From contig OZ242174.1 in NCBI GenBank assembly GCA_965205685.1, positions 868,001 through 932,000 on the forward strand: 64,000 bases of DNA. Reading direction: 5' to 3'. The notes beneath the pieces were generated by a model, which was not told where the DNA came from, made no database searches, and saw only the letters and a program-made list of their open reading frames with translations. The translations under genes were made by a program, and so were the position numbers. This document shows positions 31,702 through 41,624 of this stretch, piece by piece (positions within the stretch are counted from its first letter, which is position 1; every line of letters starts with the position of its first letter). Origin of the DNA: WTFY01 sp965205685 (GTDB lineage: Bacteria; Pseudomonadota; Gammaproteobacteria; UBA4575).

Positions 31702-32664
31702 TTGCCAGCTGAAGCCTATTCCGTAAACATCGTCCTGGAACCAGCCGACAACCCGCGCCTTGCCAACCTGTGCGGGCCGTTGAACGGGCACTTGCAACAG
31801 CTTGAGAAACGACTGGGTGTCGAGATCACCAATCGAGGCAATGCCTTTTCCATCAGCGGCGAGGCCAAGGCCACCAATGCCGCCGTCGAGGTACTTAAGG
31901 AACTGTACGACTCGACCAAAACCCAGGTCCTGTCGTCTTCGGACATCCATCTTCACCTGCAGGAATCCGAGCTTGCCAGCATAGCCGAGCAGAAGCTCAA
32001 GGCCGCACCCCGCACGGTCTACACGAAGCGCAGCGTGATCAAGCCACGCGGTGCGAACCAGGAACGGTACGTGCGGTTCATCGAAGAGAACGACCTGGTG
32101 TTCGGAATCGGTCCGGCCGGTACCGGAAAAACCTACCTGGCCGTGGCCTGTGCGGTTGCTGCACTTGAGCACGATCGGACCCGCAAGCTTGTCCTCGTGA
32201 GACCGGCGGTGGAAGCCGGGGAACGGCTGGGATTTTTGCCGGGCGACCTGGCGCAGAAGATTGACCCGTACCTGAGGCCCATGTACGACGCGTTGTATGA
32301 AATGATGGGCTACGAGAGGGTCAGCAAGCTGGTCGACAGGAACGTGATCGAAATTGCCCCGCTGGCCTACATGCGCGGGCGCACCCTGAACGACGCCTAT
32401 ATCATTCTGGATGAGGCGCAGAACACGACCATCGAGCAGATGAAGATGTTTTTGACGCGGATCGGCTTTGGCTCGAAGGCGATTGTCACGGGCGACATCA
32501 CGCAGATTGACCTGCCGAGTATCAAGGAGTCCGGCCTGAAACATGCAAAGCGCATCCTGGGAGATACCGAAGGGGTATCTTTCTGCAACTTTGATGCCCG
32601 CGACATCGTGCGCCATCCGCTGGTCAAGAAAATCATCCGGGCCTATGACAACGAAGCAGAGTGA
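31702..32664 (+). CDS. ybeZ: PhoH-like ATPase YbeZ
   Basis: PhoH-family P-loop ATPase of 320 residues, thought to act with the endoribonuclease YbeY in RNA metabolism. Walker A is GPAGTGKTYLAV at about residue 136 and Walker B is AYIILDEAQNTT. An N-terminal KH-like region precedes the ATPase domain. The start is TTG at 31702; no ATG lies near the expected N-terminus. It lies between miaB and ybeY, the standard order. Confidence 0.94.
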   Translation: MPAEAYSVNIVLEPADNPRLANLCGPLNGHLQQLEKRLGVEITNRGNAFSISGEAKATNAAVEVLKELYDSTKTQVLSSSDIHLHLQESELASIAEQKLKAAPRTVYTKRSVIKPRGANQERYVRFIEENDLVFGIGPAGTGKTYLAVACAVAALEHDRTRKLVLVRPAVEAGERLGFLPGDLAQKIDPYLRPMYDALYEMMGYERVSKLVDRNVIEIAPLAYMRGRTLNDAYIILDEAQNTTIEQMKMFLTRIGFGSKAIVTGDITQIDLPSIKESGLKHAKRILGDTEGVSFCNFDARDIVRHPLVKKIIRAYDNEAE

Positions 32665-32680
32665 CTGATCTCCCACGGGC

Positions 32681-33124
32681 GTGGCCATTCATCTAGACGT
32701 ACAGATCGCAACGCGGGACCACAGCATACCTGCCGAGTCGGATTTCAGAAGGTGGGCCGGCGGGATACAGTCTTCGGACACCGATGCTACCGCCTGTTTG
32801 CGTATCGTTGACAAAGAGGAGGCGCGGGCGCTGAATCACCGGTACCGCAAGGTGGACAAGGCCACCAACGTGCTGTCTTTTCCGGCTTCCCTGCCAGAGG
32901 GAGTGGATATGAACTTTCTTGGAGACGTTGTCATCTGTGCACCGCTGGTTGCGGAGGAGGCCACCCGGCAGGGCAAGGACGCTCACGCCCATTGGGCCCA
33001 CCTGCTCGTGCATGGTATTTTGCATCTGCAGGGCTATGCCCATGACAAGGATGACGAGGCCGAGGAAATGGAAGCGCTTGAAACAGCGATACTAGGTCAA
33101 CTGGGAGTACGGAATCCCTATTGA
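32681..33124 (+). CDS. ybeY: Endoribonuclease YbeY
   Basis: Metal-dependent single-strand endoribonuclease for 16S rRNA 3' maturation and ribosome quality control. The 147-residue product has the zinc motif H-x3-H-x5-H at His111, His115 and His121 (HGILHLQGYAH) and the upstream KATNVLSFP segment. The start is GTG at 32681. ybeX starts 6 bp after the stop. Confidence 0.95.
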   Translation: MAIHLDVQIATRDHSIPAESDFRRWAGGIQSSDTDATACLRIVDKEEARALNHRYRKVDKATNVLSFPASLPEGVDMNFLGDVVICAPLVAEEATRQGKDAHAHWAHLLVHGILHLQGYAHDKDDEAEEMEALETAILGQLGVRNPY

Positions 33125-33130
33125 ACAGAC

Positions 33131-33979
33131 ATGTCTGACACAAGCATCACAACCCCGCGACGGTTCAATTTTCCCGCTTTTTTCAAAATGCTTTTTGAAA
33201 AAACGCCTGTGGATCGTGCAGAGATCATCCAGTTGCTGCAGCGGTCCAGGGCGAACGGCATCATCGACAGTGACATGCTCGAGATGATCGAAGGTGCCAT
33301 ACAGGTATCCGAAATCCAGGTAAAGAACATCATGATTCCGCGCTCGCAGATGGTCGTCGTGCACGGGGGCAGCAGCCTGCAGGATATGCTGCCCACCATC
33401 ATCGACTCGGCACACTCGAGATTTCCAGTGGTGGGCGACAGCCGGGACGAGGTACTGGGCATTTTGCTGGCCAAGGACCTGTTGCGCTACTTCATGGGTG
33501 GCAGACAGGATGATTTCAGCCTGGAAAACGTGTTGCGCCCCGCGGTCGTGGTGCCTGAAAGCAAACGGGTGAACACCTTGCTGAACGAGTTCAGGGATGG
33601 CCGCAACCACATGGCAATCGTCGTGGACGAATACAGCGGGGTCTCGGGGCTGGTGACGATCGAGGATGTGCTGGAACAGATCGTCGGTGATATCACGGAT
33701 GAGCATGATGCGGCCGAAGACAGTTATATCGTCGAGCACTCCAAGGGGAACTACGGGGTGAAGGCCCTGACGCCGATCGAGGAGTTCAACGAATTTTTTG
33801 CCACCCAGTACAGCGACACGGATTTCGAGACGTTCGGAGGTCTGGTGCTGAGCAAGTTTGGTCACCTGCCCAAGAATGGTGAGAAAATCAAGTTTGATCG
33901 CTTTACCGTGGAAGTCCTGCGTTCTGACCGTAGAAGGCTTCACCTCCTCAATGTCTCGGATACCCCTGAGCGAACCTGA
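33131..33979 (+). CDS. ybeX: CorC/YbeX-type CBS-domain protein
   Basis: A 282-residue cytoplasmic protein with paired CBS domains (from IMIPRSQMVVV to FPVVGDSRDEVLGILLAKD, and FRDGRNHMAIVVDEYSGVSG) followed by a CorC_HlyC transporter-associated domain. It is linked to Mg/Co homeostasis and, in E. coli, to ribosome function. There are no membrane segments, unlike the related CNNM proteins. It sits between ybeY and lnt as in E. coli. Confidence 0.93.
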   Translation: MSDTSITTPRRFNFPAFFKMLFEKTPVDRAEIIQLLQRSRANGIIDSDMLEMIEGAIQVSEIQVKNIMIPRSQMVVVHGGSSLQDMLPTIIDSAHSRFPVVGDSRDEVLGILLAKDLLRYFMGGRQDDFSLENVLRPAVVVPESKRVNTLLNEFRDGRNHMAIVVDEYSGVSGLVTIEDVLEQIVGDITDEHDAAEDSYIVEHSKGNYGVKALTPIEEFNEFFATQYSDTDFETFGGLVLSKFGHLPKNGEKIKFDRFTVEVLRSDRRRLHLLNVSDTPERT

Positions 33980-34028
33980 ACCCATCGGCACACGCCTTTC
34001 TGACTGGTAGGACCAGGAACAGAGTTCC

Positions 34029-35546
34029 ATGACTGACATGCCCACACTTTCACGTCCAGTCGTGGCGCTGGTCATGGCGCTTACCGGGGCCGTGCTGGTG
34101 GGCGGCTTTGCGCCGTTCTCCTGGTGGGGACTGACGCTCCTCTGCCCCGCCATCCTGTATGCATTCATCCAGGGCCGCTCCGGCCGGGATGCGTTTGCCT
34201 TCGGGTATGTTTTCGGGTTGTTTTATTTCGGTTTCGGAGTTTCCTGGACATACAACAGCATTCACGAATTTGGCCATGCCCCGGTGCTGTTGAGTGCCGT
34301 GCTGGTAGCACTCTTGGTACTGGCGCTCGCACTGTTTCCGGCACTGACCGCGGCGCTGTATTCGTGGTTGCGTCGTGATCGTGCAGTGGACCCCTGGGGT
34401 GCACTTGCGTTTGCCACCCTCTGGGTGTTGTTCGAATGGGTGCGTGGCTGGATCTTCACGGGCTTTCCCTGGCTGCTGATCGGGCATGCGCATCATTCCA
34501 GTCCGCTGCAGGGTATCCTGCCCCTGCTCGGCAGCCTTGGCGCGAGCTGGGTGGCCCTGCTGATCAGTTGCCTTCTGACAGTCCTGGTACTCGGATCAAC
34601 CCGCCACAGGCTCATCGGTGCAGCCAGCCTGGTGCCGATCGTGGCAGCGCTTTTGCTGGCCGGCCAGGTCAAGTGGACCACCCCGCAGAAAGAGTTGCTC
34701 AGCGTTGCCCTGGTCCAGGCGAACATCCCCCAGGAGCTCAAGTGGGACCGTGCCCAGAAGCGCCATATCCTGGACAAGTATCTGCAACTCAGCGAAGCGC
34801 ACCAGGATGCCGACATCATCATCTGGCCGGAAACTGCCATCCCTGCCTACTATGCATCGGTGAAGGATACGTTCATTCCGGAACTGGAAAAAATTGCCGC
34901 AGCAGGCAATGTCGACTTCCTGGTCGGGCTGTTCACGCATGATCCGGACAGCGGCAGGGTCTATAACTCGGTCATGACCCTGGGGGAGGAGCAAAGCTTT
35001 TATGCGAAGCGTCACCTGGTGCCCTTTGGTGAATATATTCCACTGCGCAATATCGCATCGTTCCTGGCGGACTATATCGTTCTTCCGATGTCGGACATGA
35101 GCAGTGGTGCAGGACGCCCGCTGGTCCGGCTGAAAGGGCATTTTGCGGGTGCCTCCATCTGCTACGAAGTCGTGTACGGAGATCAGGTGATCGAAGCCAT
35201 GCCGGAGGCCAGGTTTTTGATCAATGTCAGTAACGATGCCTGGTTCGGTGATTCCCTGGCGCCCCACCAGCACCTGGAAATCGCACGTTCCAGGGCGATC
35301 GAGACCGGCCGGTACCTGCTGCGTGCAACCAGCACGGGCATCTCGGCCGTGATTGACCCCGGCGGTGCCATCGTCAGGCAGTCTGCCCAGTTTCAGGAAG
35401 AGGTCGTGCGTGCGAAAATCCAGCCCCATACCGGGATGACCCCGTACTCGCGCTGGGGGGATTCGGCAATTATCGCGATCCTGTCAGGTATTTTCCTTAT
35501 AATCTGCCTGCATCGATGGTATACCCTGCGGTCTGCTGAGCACTAA
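34029..35546 (+). CDS. lnt: Apolipoprotein N-acyltransferase
   Basis: Inner-membrane enzyme that adds the third acyl chain to lipoproteins. The 505-residue product has six or so hydrophobic segments in the first 215 residues, then a periplasmic nitrilase-type domain with the catalytic set Glu (WPETAIPAYY), Lys (KRHLVPFGEYIP) and Cys (ASICYEVVYGD), and a last membrane segment near the C-terminus. It ends the ybeZYX-lnt run and is followed here by manC instead of leuS. Confidence 0.97.
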   Translation: MTDMPTLSRPVVALVMALTGAVLVGGFAPFSWWGLTLLCPAILYAFIQGRSGRDAFAFGYVFGLFYFGFGVSWTYNSIHEFGHAPVLLSAVLVALLVLALALFPALTAALYSWLRRDRAVDPWGALAFATLWVLFEWVRGWIFTGFPWLLIGHAHHSSPLQGILPLLGSLGASWVALLISCLLTVLVLGSTRHRLIGAASLVPIVAALLLAGQVKWTTPQKELLSVALVQANIPQELKWDRAQKRHILDKYLQLSEAHQDADIIIWPETAIPAYYASVKDTFIPELEKIAAAGNVDFLVGLFTHDPDSGRVYNSVMTLGEEQSFYAKRHLVPFGEYIPLRNIASFLADYIVLPMSDMSSGAGRPLVRLKGHFAGASICYEVVYGDQVIEAMPEARFLINVSNDAWFGDSLAPHQHLEIARSRAIETGRYLLRATSTGISAVIDPGGAIVRQSAQFQEEVVRAKIQPHTGMTPYSRWGDSAIIAILSGIFLIICLHRWYTLRSAEH

Positions 35547-35581
35547 TCCCTGAACTGCCCCCGATCGGACTTAACTTAATC

Positions 35582-37006
35582 ATGTCAACGGTTCCACTTG
35601 TCCCTGTCATATTATCCGGGGGTTCGGGCACGCGCCTTTGGCCGCTCTCCAGGAAGCTGTACCCGAAACAGTTTATTCCTCTCAAGGACGGCAAGAGCCT
35701 GTTCCAGTTCACCGCCGAACGCATGCAGGCGCTGGGGCATGCCGATGACCTGCTGGTGATCTGCAATGAGGAGCACCGCTTCATGGCAGCCGAACAATTG
35801 CGCCTGTCGGGGCTGGAGCACTCGGCCATCATCCTGGAACCCGTGGGGCGGAACACGGCCCCGGCAATCACCATCGCGGCCCTGCATGCGCTGAAGTACA
35901 GTGACGATGCCCAGTTGCTGGTGCTGCCCGCCGACCACATCGTGCAGGACCTGGATAAATTTGCGCAAGCACTCTCGGCGGCCCGCCAGGCGGCTGAAAG
36001 CCGGCTGGTGGCGTTCGGTGTGTTGCCGCGCCATGCCGAAACCGGCTACGGGTATATCCGGTTCAAGAGGCCGGATGCTGGCGGTCCCGGGGAGATTCTT
36101 GATATCGAGGAGTTCGTGGAAAAGCCCGATGCCGAAACCGCGAAGACCTACCTGGAAAGTGGCAATTATCTGTGGAACAGCGGCATGTTCCTGTTTCCCG
36201 CCCGCCTGTACGTTGAGGAAATCAGGCGTTTGCACGCGGACATTTTTGATGCCTGCCGCGAAGCCCATGAAGGCAGCAGGCAGGACTTTGATTTCATCCA
36301 TCTGGACTCGCAGGCCTTTGCGCTTGCTCCCAATATCTCCGTGGATTACGCAGTCATGGAGAAAACCGGCAAGGCGGCCGTGGTCCAACTGGACAGTGAC
36401 TGGAGCGACGTCGGCTCCTGGCATGCGCTTTGGGATTCGTTCCAGAAGGATTCGAGCGGCAATGCAACGTCGGGAGATGTGATCGCCGAGGACTGCAAGG
36501 GCTGCTACATCCACGCGAGTCACCGCATGGTGGCTGCGGTGGGTGCCGAGGACCTTGTCGTGGCAGAAACCGCGGACGCGATTCTTGTGGCCCCCCGCGA
36601 GCGGGCCCAGGAGGTCAAGGGCATCGTTGCCAGGCTGAGGGACGAGGAACGCGGCGAGGTGGAGATTCACCCCAAGGTGTACCGGCCCTGGGGCGCGTAC
36701 GAAACCGTCGATATGGAAGACCGCTTCCAGGTGAAGCGCATTACGGTCAACCCGGGCCAGGCGCTTTCCCTGCAGATGCACCGTCACCGTGCCGAACACT
36801 GGGTGGTGGTCAAGGGCCAGGCGCTGGTCACCCGCGGTGAAGACAAGTTCCAGCTGGGCGAGAACGAGTCGACCTATATTCCTGCAGGCACCCGCCACCG
36901 CCTGGAAAACCCGGGCACGGAGCCGCTCGAACTCATCGAAGTGCAGTCCGGTTCCTACCTGGGCGAGGACGATATCGTACGTTTCGAAGACGCCTATGGG
37001 CGCTGA
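35582..37006 (+). CDS. manC: Mannose-1-P guanylyltransferase / mannose-6-P isomerase
   Basis: Bifunctional type II enzyme that makes GDP-mannose, a precursor of surface polysaccharides. The 474-residue product begins with the nucleotidyltransferase motif GGSGTRLWPLSRKLYPKQF near residue 11 and has FVEKPDAETA in the middle. The C-terminal cupin isomerase domain carries RPWGAYETVD, GQALSLQMHRHRAEHWVVV and the closing ENPGTEPLELIEVQSG. Related genes are called algA, xanB or cpsB. It is inserted between lnt and leuS, 2 bp before the leuS start. Confidence 0.94.
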   Translation: MSTVPLVPVILSGGSGTRLWPLSRKLYPKQFIPLKDGKSLFQFTAERMQALGHADDLLVICNEEHRFMAAEQLRLSGLEHSAIILEPVGRNTAPAITIAALHALKYSDDAQLLVLPADHIVQDLDKFAQALSAARQAAESRLVAFGVLPRHAETGYGYIRFKRPDAGGPGEILDIEEFVEKPDAETAKTYLESGNYLWNSGMFLFPARLYVEEIRRLHADIFDACREAHEGSRQDFDFIHLDSQAFALAPNISVDYAVMEKTGKAAVVQLDSDWSDVGSWHALWDSFQKDSSGNATSGDVIAEDCKGCYIHASHRMVAAVGAEDLVVAETADAILVAPRERAQEVKGIVARLRDEERGEVEIHPKVYRPWGAYETVDMEDRFQVKRITVNPGQALSLQMHRHRAEHWVVVKGQALVTRGEDKFQLGENESTYIPAGTRHRLENPGTEPLELIEVQSGSYLGEDDIVRFEDAYGR

Positions 37007-37008
37007 GC

Positions 37009-39468
37009 ATGGCAGGAACGTATAACCCGCACGATCTCGAGCCGCTGGTCCAGCAGGAGTGGGAACGGCAGGGTTCGTTTGAGGTGGTGGAAGACGAGGA
37101 TCGAGAGAAGTTCTACTGCCTGTCGATGTTTCCCTATCCCAGCGGGCACCTGCACATCGGGCATGTCCGCAATTACACCATCGGCGATGTCATCAGCCGG
37201 TTCCAGCGCATGCAGGGCAAGAACGTGATGCAGCCGATGGGCTGGGATGCCTTCGGCCTTCCTGCGGAGAACGCGGCCATCGAGAACCGGGTTCCGCCTG
37301 CCAAGTGGACCTACGAGAACATCCGTTACATGCGTGACCAGCTCAAGCGGCTGGGCTTTGCCTATGACTGGAGCCGCGAGCTTGCCACGTGCAGCCCGGA
37401 ATACTACCGCTGGGAGCAGTGGTTTTTCACCCGGCTCTACGAGAAGGGCCTGGTCTACAAGAAGAAGGCCATCGTCAACTGGGACCCGGTGGACCAGACC
37501 GTGCTTGCCAATGAGCAGGTGATCGACGGGCGCGGCTGGCGCTCCGGTGCCGTGATCGAGCGCAAGGAAGTGACCCAGTGGTTTTTGAGAATCACGGCTT
37601 ATGCCGAGGAGCTGCTGGACGACCTGGAACAGCTGGACGGCTGGCCGGAGCGGGTCAGAACCATGCAGGCCAACTGGATCGGCCGCTCGGAAGGTGTCGA
37701 AATCATTTTTCCCGTGGAAGGCCAGCAGGATCTGCAGGTATTCACCACGCGCCCAGACACCCTGTTTGGCGTCACATGTATGGCCGTCGCCCCCGAGCAT
37801 GCACTGGCCGTGCATGCCGGCGAAAGCTCTTCGCAGGTGGCCGATTTTCTGAAGGAGTGTGCGCAGACCCGGACCTCCGAGGCCCAGATCAGCACGCTGG
37901 AGAAAAAGGGGGTCGACACGGGCCTGCACGCAGTGCATCCGCTGACTTCCGAGAAAATTCCGATCTGGGTCGCGAACTTCGTGCTGATCGAGTACGGCTC
38001 GGGTGCCGTGATGATGGTGCCCGCCCATGACCAGCGCGACTGGGAGTTTGCCAGCAAATTCGAGTTGCCGATCAAGCCCGTCGTGTTCCCGGAGAAGGAC
38101 AGCCTCGACATCGATCTCTCCAAGGGTGCCTTCGTCGAGAAAGGCTGGCTGCACAATTCCGGCCAGTTTGACGGCCTGGATTCCCGCCAGGCATTCGATG
38201 CCATTGCCAGCCTGCTCGAGTCCGAGGGCACGGGGCAGCGGCAGGTGAACTACCGTCTGCGCGACTGGGGCATATCCCGGCAACGCTACTGGGGGTGCCC
38301 GATCCCCGTGATTCATTGCGATGACTGCGGGATCGTGCCGGTGCCGGACGAGGACTTGCCGGTGCGCCTGCCGGAAGAGGTCGACTTCGACGGGGCAGCC
38401 TCGCCGCTGAAGTCGTTGCCGGCATTTCATGAAGTCCAGTGCCCGAAGTGCAAGGCACCGGCCACCCGGGAAACGGACACGTTCGATACCTTTTTTGAGT
38501 CGAGCTGGTATTTCGCACGCTATTGCTGCGCGGGGAACGAGACCTCCATGCTGGATGACAGGGTGCAGTACTGGATGCCGGTGGATCAGTATGTCGGCGG
38601 CATCGAGCATGCCGTGCTGCATCTCCTGTATGCCCGGTTTTTCAACAAGCTGATGCGCGACTTGGGGCTGTGTGAAAACGACGAGCCCTTCGTCAAGCTG
38701 CTGACCCAGGGCATGGTTTTGAAGGACGGCACAAAAATGTCGAAGTCCAAGGGCAATACCGTGGACCCCGAGGCACTGATCAATCGCTACGGGGCGGACA
38801 CCGTGCGCCTGTTTGTGATGTTTGCAGCGCCGCCCGAACACAACATGGAATGGTCGGACTCCGCGGTCGAGGGTGCGTACCGGTTTATCAACAGGCTGTG
38901 GCGCATGGTCGAGGAGCATGCGGAATCCGGAACGGTCCGCACCGACAGCGTCAACCCGGAGGAATTGAGCGAAGCGCAGGTGAGCCTGCGCCGCAAGGTC
39001 CATGAAACGATCCGCAAAGTCACCGATGACATGAGCCGGCGCCATGCCTTCAACACGGCCATTGCCGCAAACATGGAACTGGTGAACGAGGTGAACAGCT
39101 TTGAGGACGGGTCGCTGGCCGGGCGCGCCATCTGCCAGGAGGCACTGGAGTCGGTAGTGCTGATGCTTGCACCTGTCCTGCCGCACGTCTGTCATATATT
39201 ATGGCAGCGGCTGGGCCATGAGGAGCCGGTCGACCGGGCAGTCTGGCCCAGCGTGGATACACAGGCCCTGAAAAAGGACGTCATCGAGATGGTGGTGCAG
39301 GTCAATGGCAAAAAGCGTGCAGCCATACAGGTTTCCGTGGGTACGGATGACGCCGGCATCGAGGCGGCGGCCCTTGCTCACGAGAGCGTCATGCGTTTTA
39401 TCGAGAACAAAAAGATTGTGAAGGTGATTGTTGTGCCAAATCGCATCGTCAATATCGTTGTACACTAG
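37009..39468 (+). CDS. leuS: Leucyl-tRNA synthetase
   Basis: Class Ia synthetase of 819 residues (E. coli 860). HIGH is at residues 49-52 (PSGHLHIGHVRNYTIGD) and KMSKS at 576-580. The editing domain carries TTRPDTLFGVTCMAVAPEH, with the threonine-rich TTRPDT and the conserved aspartate region YGSGAVMMVPAHDQRD. The start lies 2 bp after the manC stop. lptE follows 4 bp after the stop. Confidence 0.98.
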   Translation: MAGTYNPHDLEPLVQQEWERQGSFEVVEDEDREKFYCLSMFPYPSGHLHIGHVRNYTIGDVISRFQRMQGKNVMQPMGWDAFGLPAENAAIENRVPPAKWTYENIRYMRDQLKRLGFAYDWSRELATCSPEYYRWEQWFFTRLYEKGLVYKKKAIVNWDPVDQTVLANEQVIDGRGWRSGAVIERKEVTQWFLRITAYAEELLDDLEQLDGWPERVRTMQANWIGRSEGVEIIFPVEGQQDLQVFTTRPDTLFGVTCMAVAPEHALAVHAGESSSQVADFLKECAQTRTSEAQISTLEKKGVDTGLHAVHPLTSEKIPIWVANFVLIEYGSGAVMMVPAHDQRDWEFASKFELPIKPVVFPEKDSLDIDLSKGAFVEKGWLHNSGQFDGLDSRQAFDAIASLLESEGTGQRQVNYRLRDWGISRQRYWGCPIPVIHCDDCGIVPVPDEDLPVRLPEEVDFDGAASPLKSLPAFHEVQCPKCKAPATRETDTFDTFFESSWYFARYCCAGNETSMLDDRVQYWMPVDQYVGGIEHAVLHLLYARFFNKLMRDLGLCENDEPFVKLLTQGMVLKDGTKMSKSKGNTVDPEALINRYGADTVRLFVMFAAPPEHNMEWSDSAVEGAYRFINRLWRMVEEHAESGTVRTDSVNPEELSEAQVSLRRKVHETIRKVTDDMSRRHAFNTAIAANMELVNEVNSFEDGSLAGRAICQEALESVVLMLAPVLPHVCHILWQRLGHEEPVDRAVWPSVDTQALKKDVIEMVVQVNGKKRAAIQVSVGTDDAGIEAAALAHESVMRFIENKKIVKVIVVPNRIVNIVVH

Positions 39469-39472
39469 CGCC

Positions 39473-39970
39473 ATGCGGTATATCACGGCATTCATGGCAT
39501 TGACCCTGGTCCTGTTGAGCCTGCTGCCGGGCTGCGGATTCCGGCTGGCTGGCAGCGAAGATCCAGCCCACCTGCAAAACGTCTTCGTGCAAGGCGGGTC
39601 TGCTAATCATGAACTGGTACATTTTGTCCGCAAGTCCCTGGGCGCCGGCCTAACCGATGGCGTGGAGCCTGACCATGCCGGCATCCATCTGGATATCTTG
39701 TCGGAGGAGACGGCCAGGGAAGTGCTTTCGCTGGATGCCAGCGGCAAGGCACGCGAATATGACCTGATGCTCAATGTGGTCTTCGAGGTGCGGGGTGCGA
39801 ACAGCGATGATGCACTGTCCCGGCAAAAGGTCCGGATCCACCGGGTGCTGGTGTTCGACAAGCACGATGTACTCGGCTCAGGTGAAGAAGAGCAGCAACT
39901 GCTCCACGAGATGCGACAGGAGGCCGCGCAACGGATCGTGCAACGCGTGCGGGCAATCGCCCCGGATTAG
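39473..39970 (+). CDS. lptE: LPS-assembly lipoprotein LptE
   Basis: Outer-membrane lipoprotein that plugs the LptD barrel during LPS export. ATG 39473 gives 165 residues with a signal peptide (basic start, hydrophobic core, then LLPGC with Cys22 as lipid site) and the following GFRLAG, typical of LptE. An in-frame upstream extension overlaps leuS and is not family-like. In many gammaproteobacteria holA is the next gene; here about 3.9 kb of unrelated genes intervene. Confidence 0.92.
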   Translation: MRYITAFMALTLVLLSLLPGCGFRLAGSEDPAHLQNVFVQGGSANHELVHFVRKSLGAGLTDGVEPDHAGIHLDILSEETAREVLSLDASGKAREYDLMLNVVFEVRGANSDDALSRQKVRIHRVLVFDKHDVLGSGEEEQQLLHEMRQEAAQRIVQRVRAIAPD

Positions 39971-39990
39971 CGAAGACCGGACGTTTTTCC

Positions 39991-40869
39991 CTACTTGATC
40001 TCGCCAAGAATGATTTTGGCAATGGCTGCAGAATCCAGTTCGCCGTTGCCTGTCTCGACGATCTTTTCCAGATAATCCGCCACCAGGTCCGTGCCGGGTA
40101 TGGACACGCCGTTCTCCCGTGCACTGCGCAGGGCGATCTCCAGGTCCTTGTGGTGTAATGCGGCCTTGAAGCCTGGACGGTAGGCATTGTCCAGCATGCG
40201 CTGGCCGTGCACCTCAAGAATCCTGCTGTATGCGAATCCACCCATCAGGGCCTCGCGCACCTTGGCGGGGTCGACCCCCGAGGATCTTGCCAGCAGGAAG
40301 GCCTCGGCCACCGCGGACATGGTCTGCGCGACAAGTATCTGGTTACAGGCCTTGGCGACCTGTCCGGCGCCGTGATCACCAACGTGCGTGATGTTTTTGC
40401 CGAGGCACTGGAGTACCGGCAATGCCCGGGCGAACTGCTCGTCCTTGCCACCGACCATGATCGACAGGGTGGCGTCGATGGCGCCCTGTTCCCCGCCCGA
40501 GACCGGGGCATCCAGCATTTCAATATTCCCGTTACCCAACTGCATGGCAAGGCTCCGTGTTTCCTCCGGGGAGATCGTGCTCATGTCGATGACCAGGTGG
40601 CCGGGCTGCGCACCGTGAATGATGCCGGCGTCCCCGGCGATGATTTCCCGAACATCGGGAGTGTCCGAGACCATTGTGATGGTGATATCGCAGTGTCGCG
40701 CCAGTTCCGCAGGCGTTTCGAATTTGCGTATCGGCCGGGATTCGAAAGGCTGCAGCGAACCCGCCCTGCGTGCGTAGAACGCGAGGGTATAGTTGGCCTG
40801 GAGCAGGTTCATGGCCATGGGCCGGCCCATGATGCCCGTTCCAATCATGCCGATCGTTTCAATGTTCAT
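39991..40869 (-). CDS. Beta-hydroxyacid dehydrogenase, tartronate-semialdehyde reductase-like
   Basis: A 292-residue NAD(P)-dependent dehydrogenase of the 3-hydroxyisobutyrate/tartronate-semialdehyde reductase family. Seen: Rossmann motif GTGIMGRPMAMNLL (residues 10-23), substrate motif DAPVSGGEQGA (120-130) and catalytic Lys173 in GAGQVAKACNQ. I chose ATG at 40869 (MNIETIGMIG); a longer frame to 40911 adds 14 residues outside the family. GlxR/GarR is the closest guess, but the substrate is not decided by sequence. A minus-strand TTGACA lies at 40923-40928 without a convincing -10. It converges on lptE and is GC-rich like the host. Confidence 0.8.
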   Translation of the reverse strand: MNIETIGMIGTGIMGRPMAMNLLQANYTLAFYARRAGSLQPFESRPIRKFETPAELARHCDITITMVSDTPDVREIIAGDAGIIHGAQPGHLVIDMSTISPEETRSLAMQLGNGNIEMLDAPVSGGEQGAIDATLSIMVGGKDEQFARALPVLQCLGKNITHVGDHGAGQVAKACNQILVAQTMSAVAEAFLLARSSGVDPAKVREALMGGFAYSRILEVHGQRMLDNAYRPGFKAALHHKDLEIALRSARENGVSIPGTDLVADYLEKIVETGNGELDSAAIAKIILGEIK

Positions 40870-41150
40870 TGTTCGAGGCGCCTGCACTTTGCAAAGCGCA
40901 AAGCTTACCACGAGGATTGTATTGTCAACGGCTTTGAGGTTTGCATGCCTGTTTACCCCAAAACCAACACGTGCGGAGCAGTATCACACTTATTTTATGG
41001 CTCTTTCCTAGATCAAATGGGTAGATTCATCGTTTGACGGCTTCGGAATGGAGGTCCAGCCCGCCTAGGTGGAAGTAGATTTGAAGAAATAACAAATTTT
41101 CTAGACGTGTTGGAGTTTTACTGCTCGGACGCGCCGTATGCGCGATACAA

Positions 41151-41624
41151 CTATTTCTGTAGTTCGTGATCAATGGCCACTTCAGCGACGCGTTGTTTCA
41201 TAATTTCCATCACTCGAAGCACTTCACTTAACTGATCTACACTGCAGACTTCTGCGATCTCATTAACTACGGTCATCTGAACATTTTCAGTTTTCTGCAA
41301 AGATTCAGCACCCAGCTCGCTCAGTGAAAAAAGCAAAGAGCGTTTGTGATCCACATTGAGACTTGAAGTCACCATACTGAGTTCCGTTAAATCATTGATG
41401 ATCCGCTGAACAGATTGTCTTGTCAGACCCATTCGGCGGGCAATCTGGGATACCGTCAGAGGCCTGCCTTCCAGATCTATCGCGCTTAATACTTGCCATC
41501 GAGCACTCGTCAGCCCGAATGGTTTTGCAATCTCGTTCCCTCTTGCAAGGAGGGTTCCATTCAATTGAAAAGTTTCATGAATGATACTGTTCAAAAGTTC
41601 ACCTTTAGCAGTACGCTGTGTCAT
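41151..41624 (-). CDS. MarR-family transcriptional regulator
   Basis: A 157-residue winged-helix regulator. The reader head spans roughly residues 40-105, with recognition-helix segment TRQSVQRIINDLTELSMV (68-85) and the wing around DHKRSLLFSLSELG (92-105), flanked by dimerisation helices. The only cysteine is Cys127, so it lacks the N-terminal redox cysteine of OhrR; its ligand is unknown. It is divergent from the DUF1772-like/NOX-like pair and probably represses it. Base composition is clearly more AT-rich (about 42% GC in one line counted) than the flanking host genes. Confidence 0.9.
   Translation of the reverse strand: MTQRTAKGELLNSIIHETFQLNGTLLARGNEIAKPFGLTSARWQVLSAIDLEGRPLTVSQIARRMGLTRQSVQRIINDLTELSMVTSSLNVDHKRSLLFSLSELGAESLQKTENVQMTVVNEIAEVCSVDQLSEVLRVMEIMKQRVAEVAIDHELQK

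Noticed and set aside
36994..39195. Minus-strand open frame of 733 codons inside leuS
   Set aside because: Mirrors leuS codon bias. leuS is intact and conserved over the same bases.
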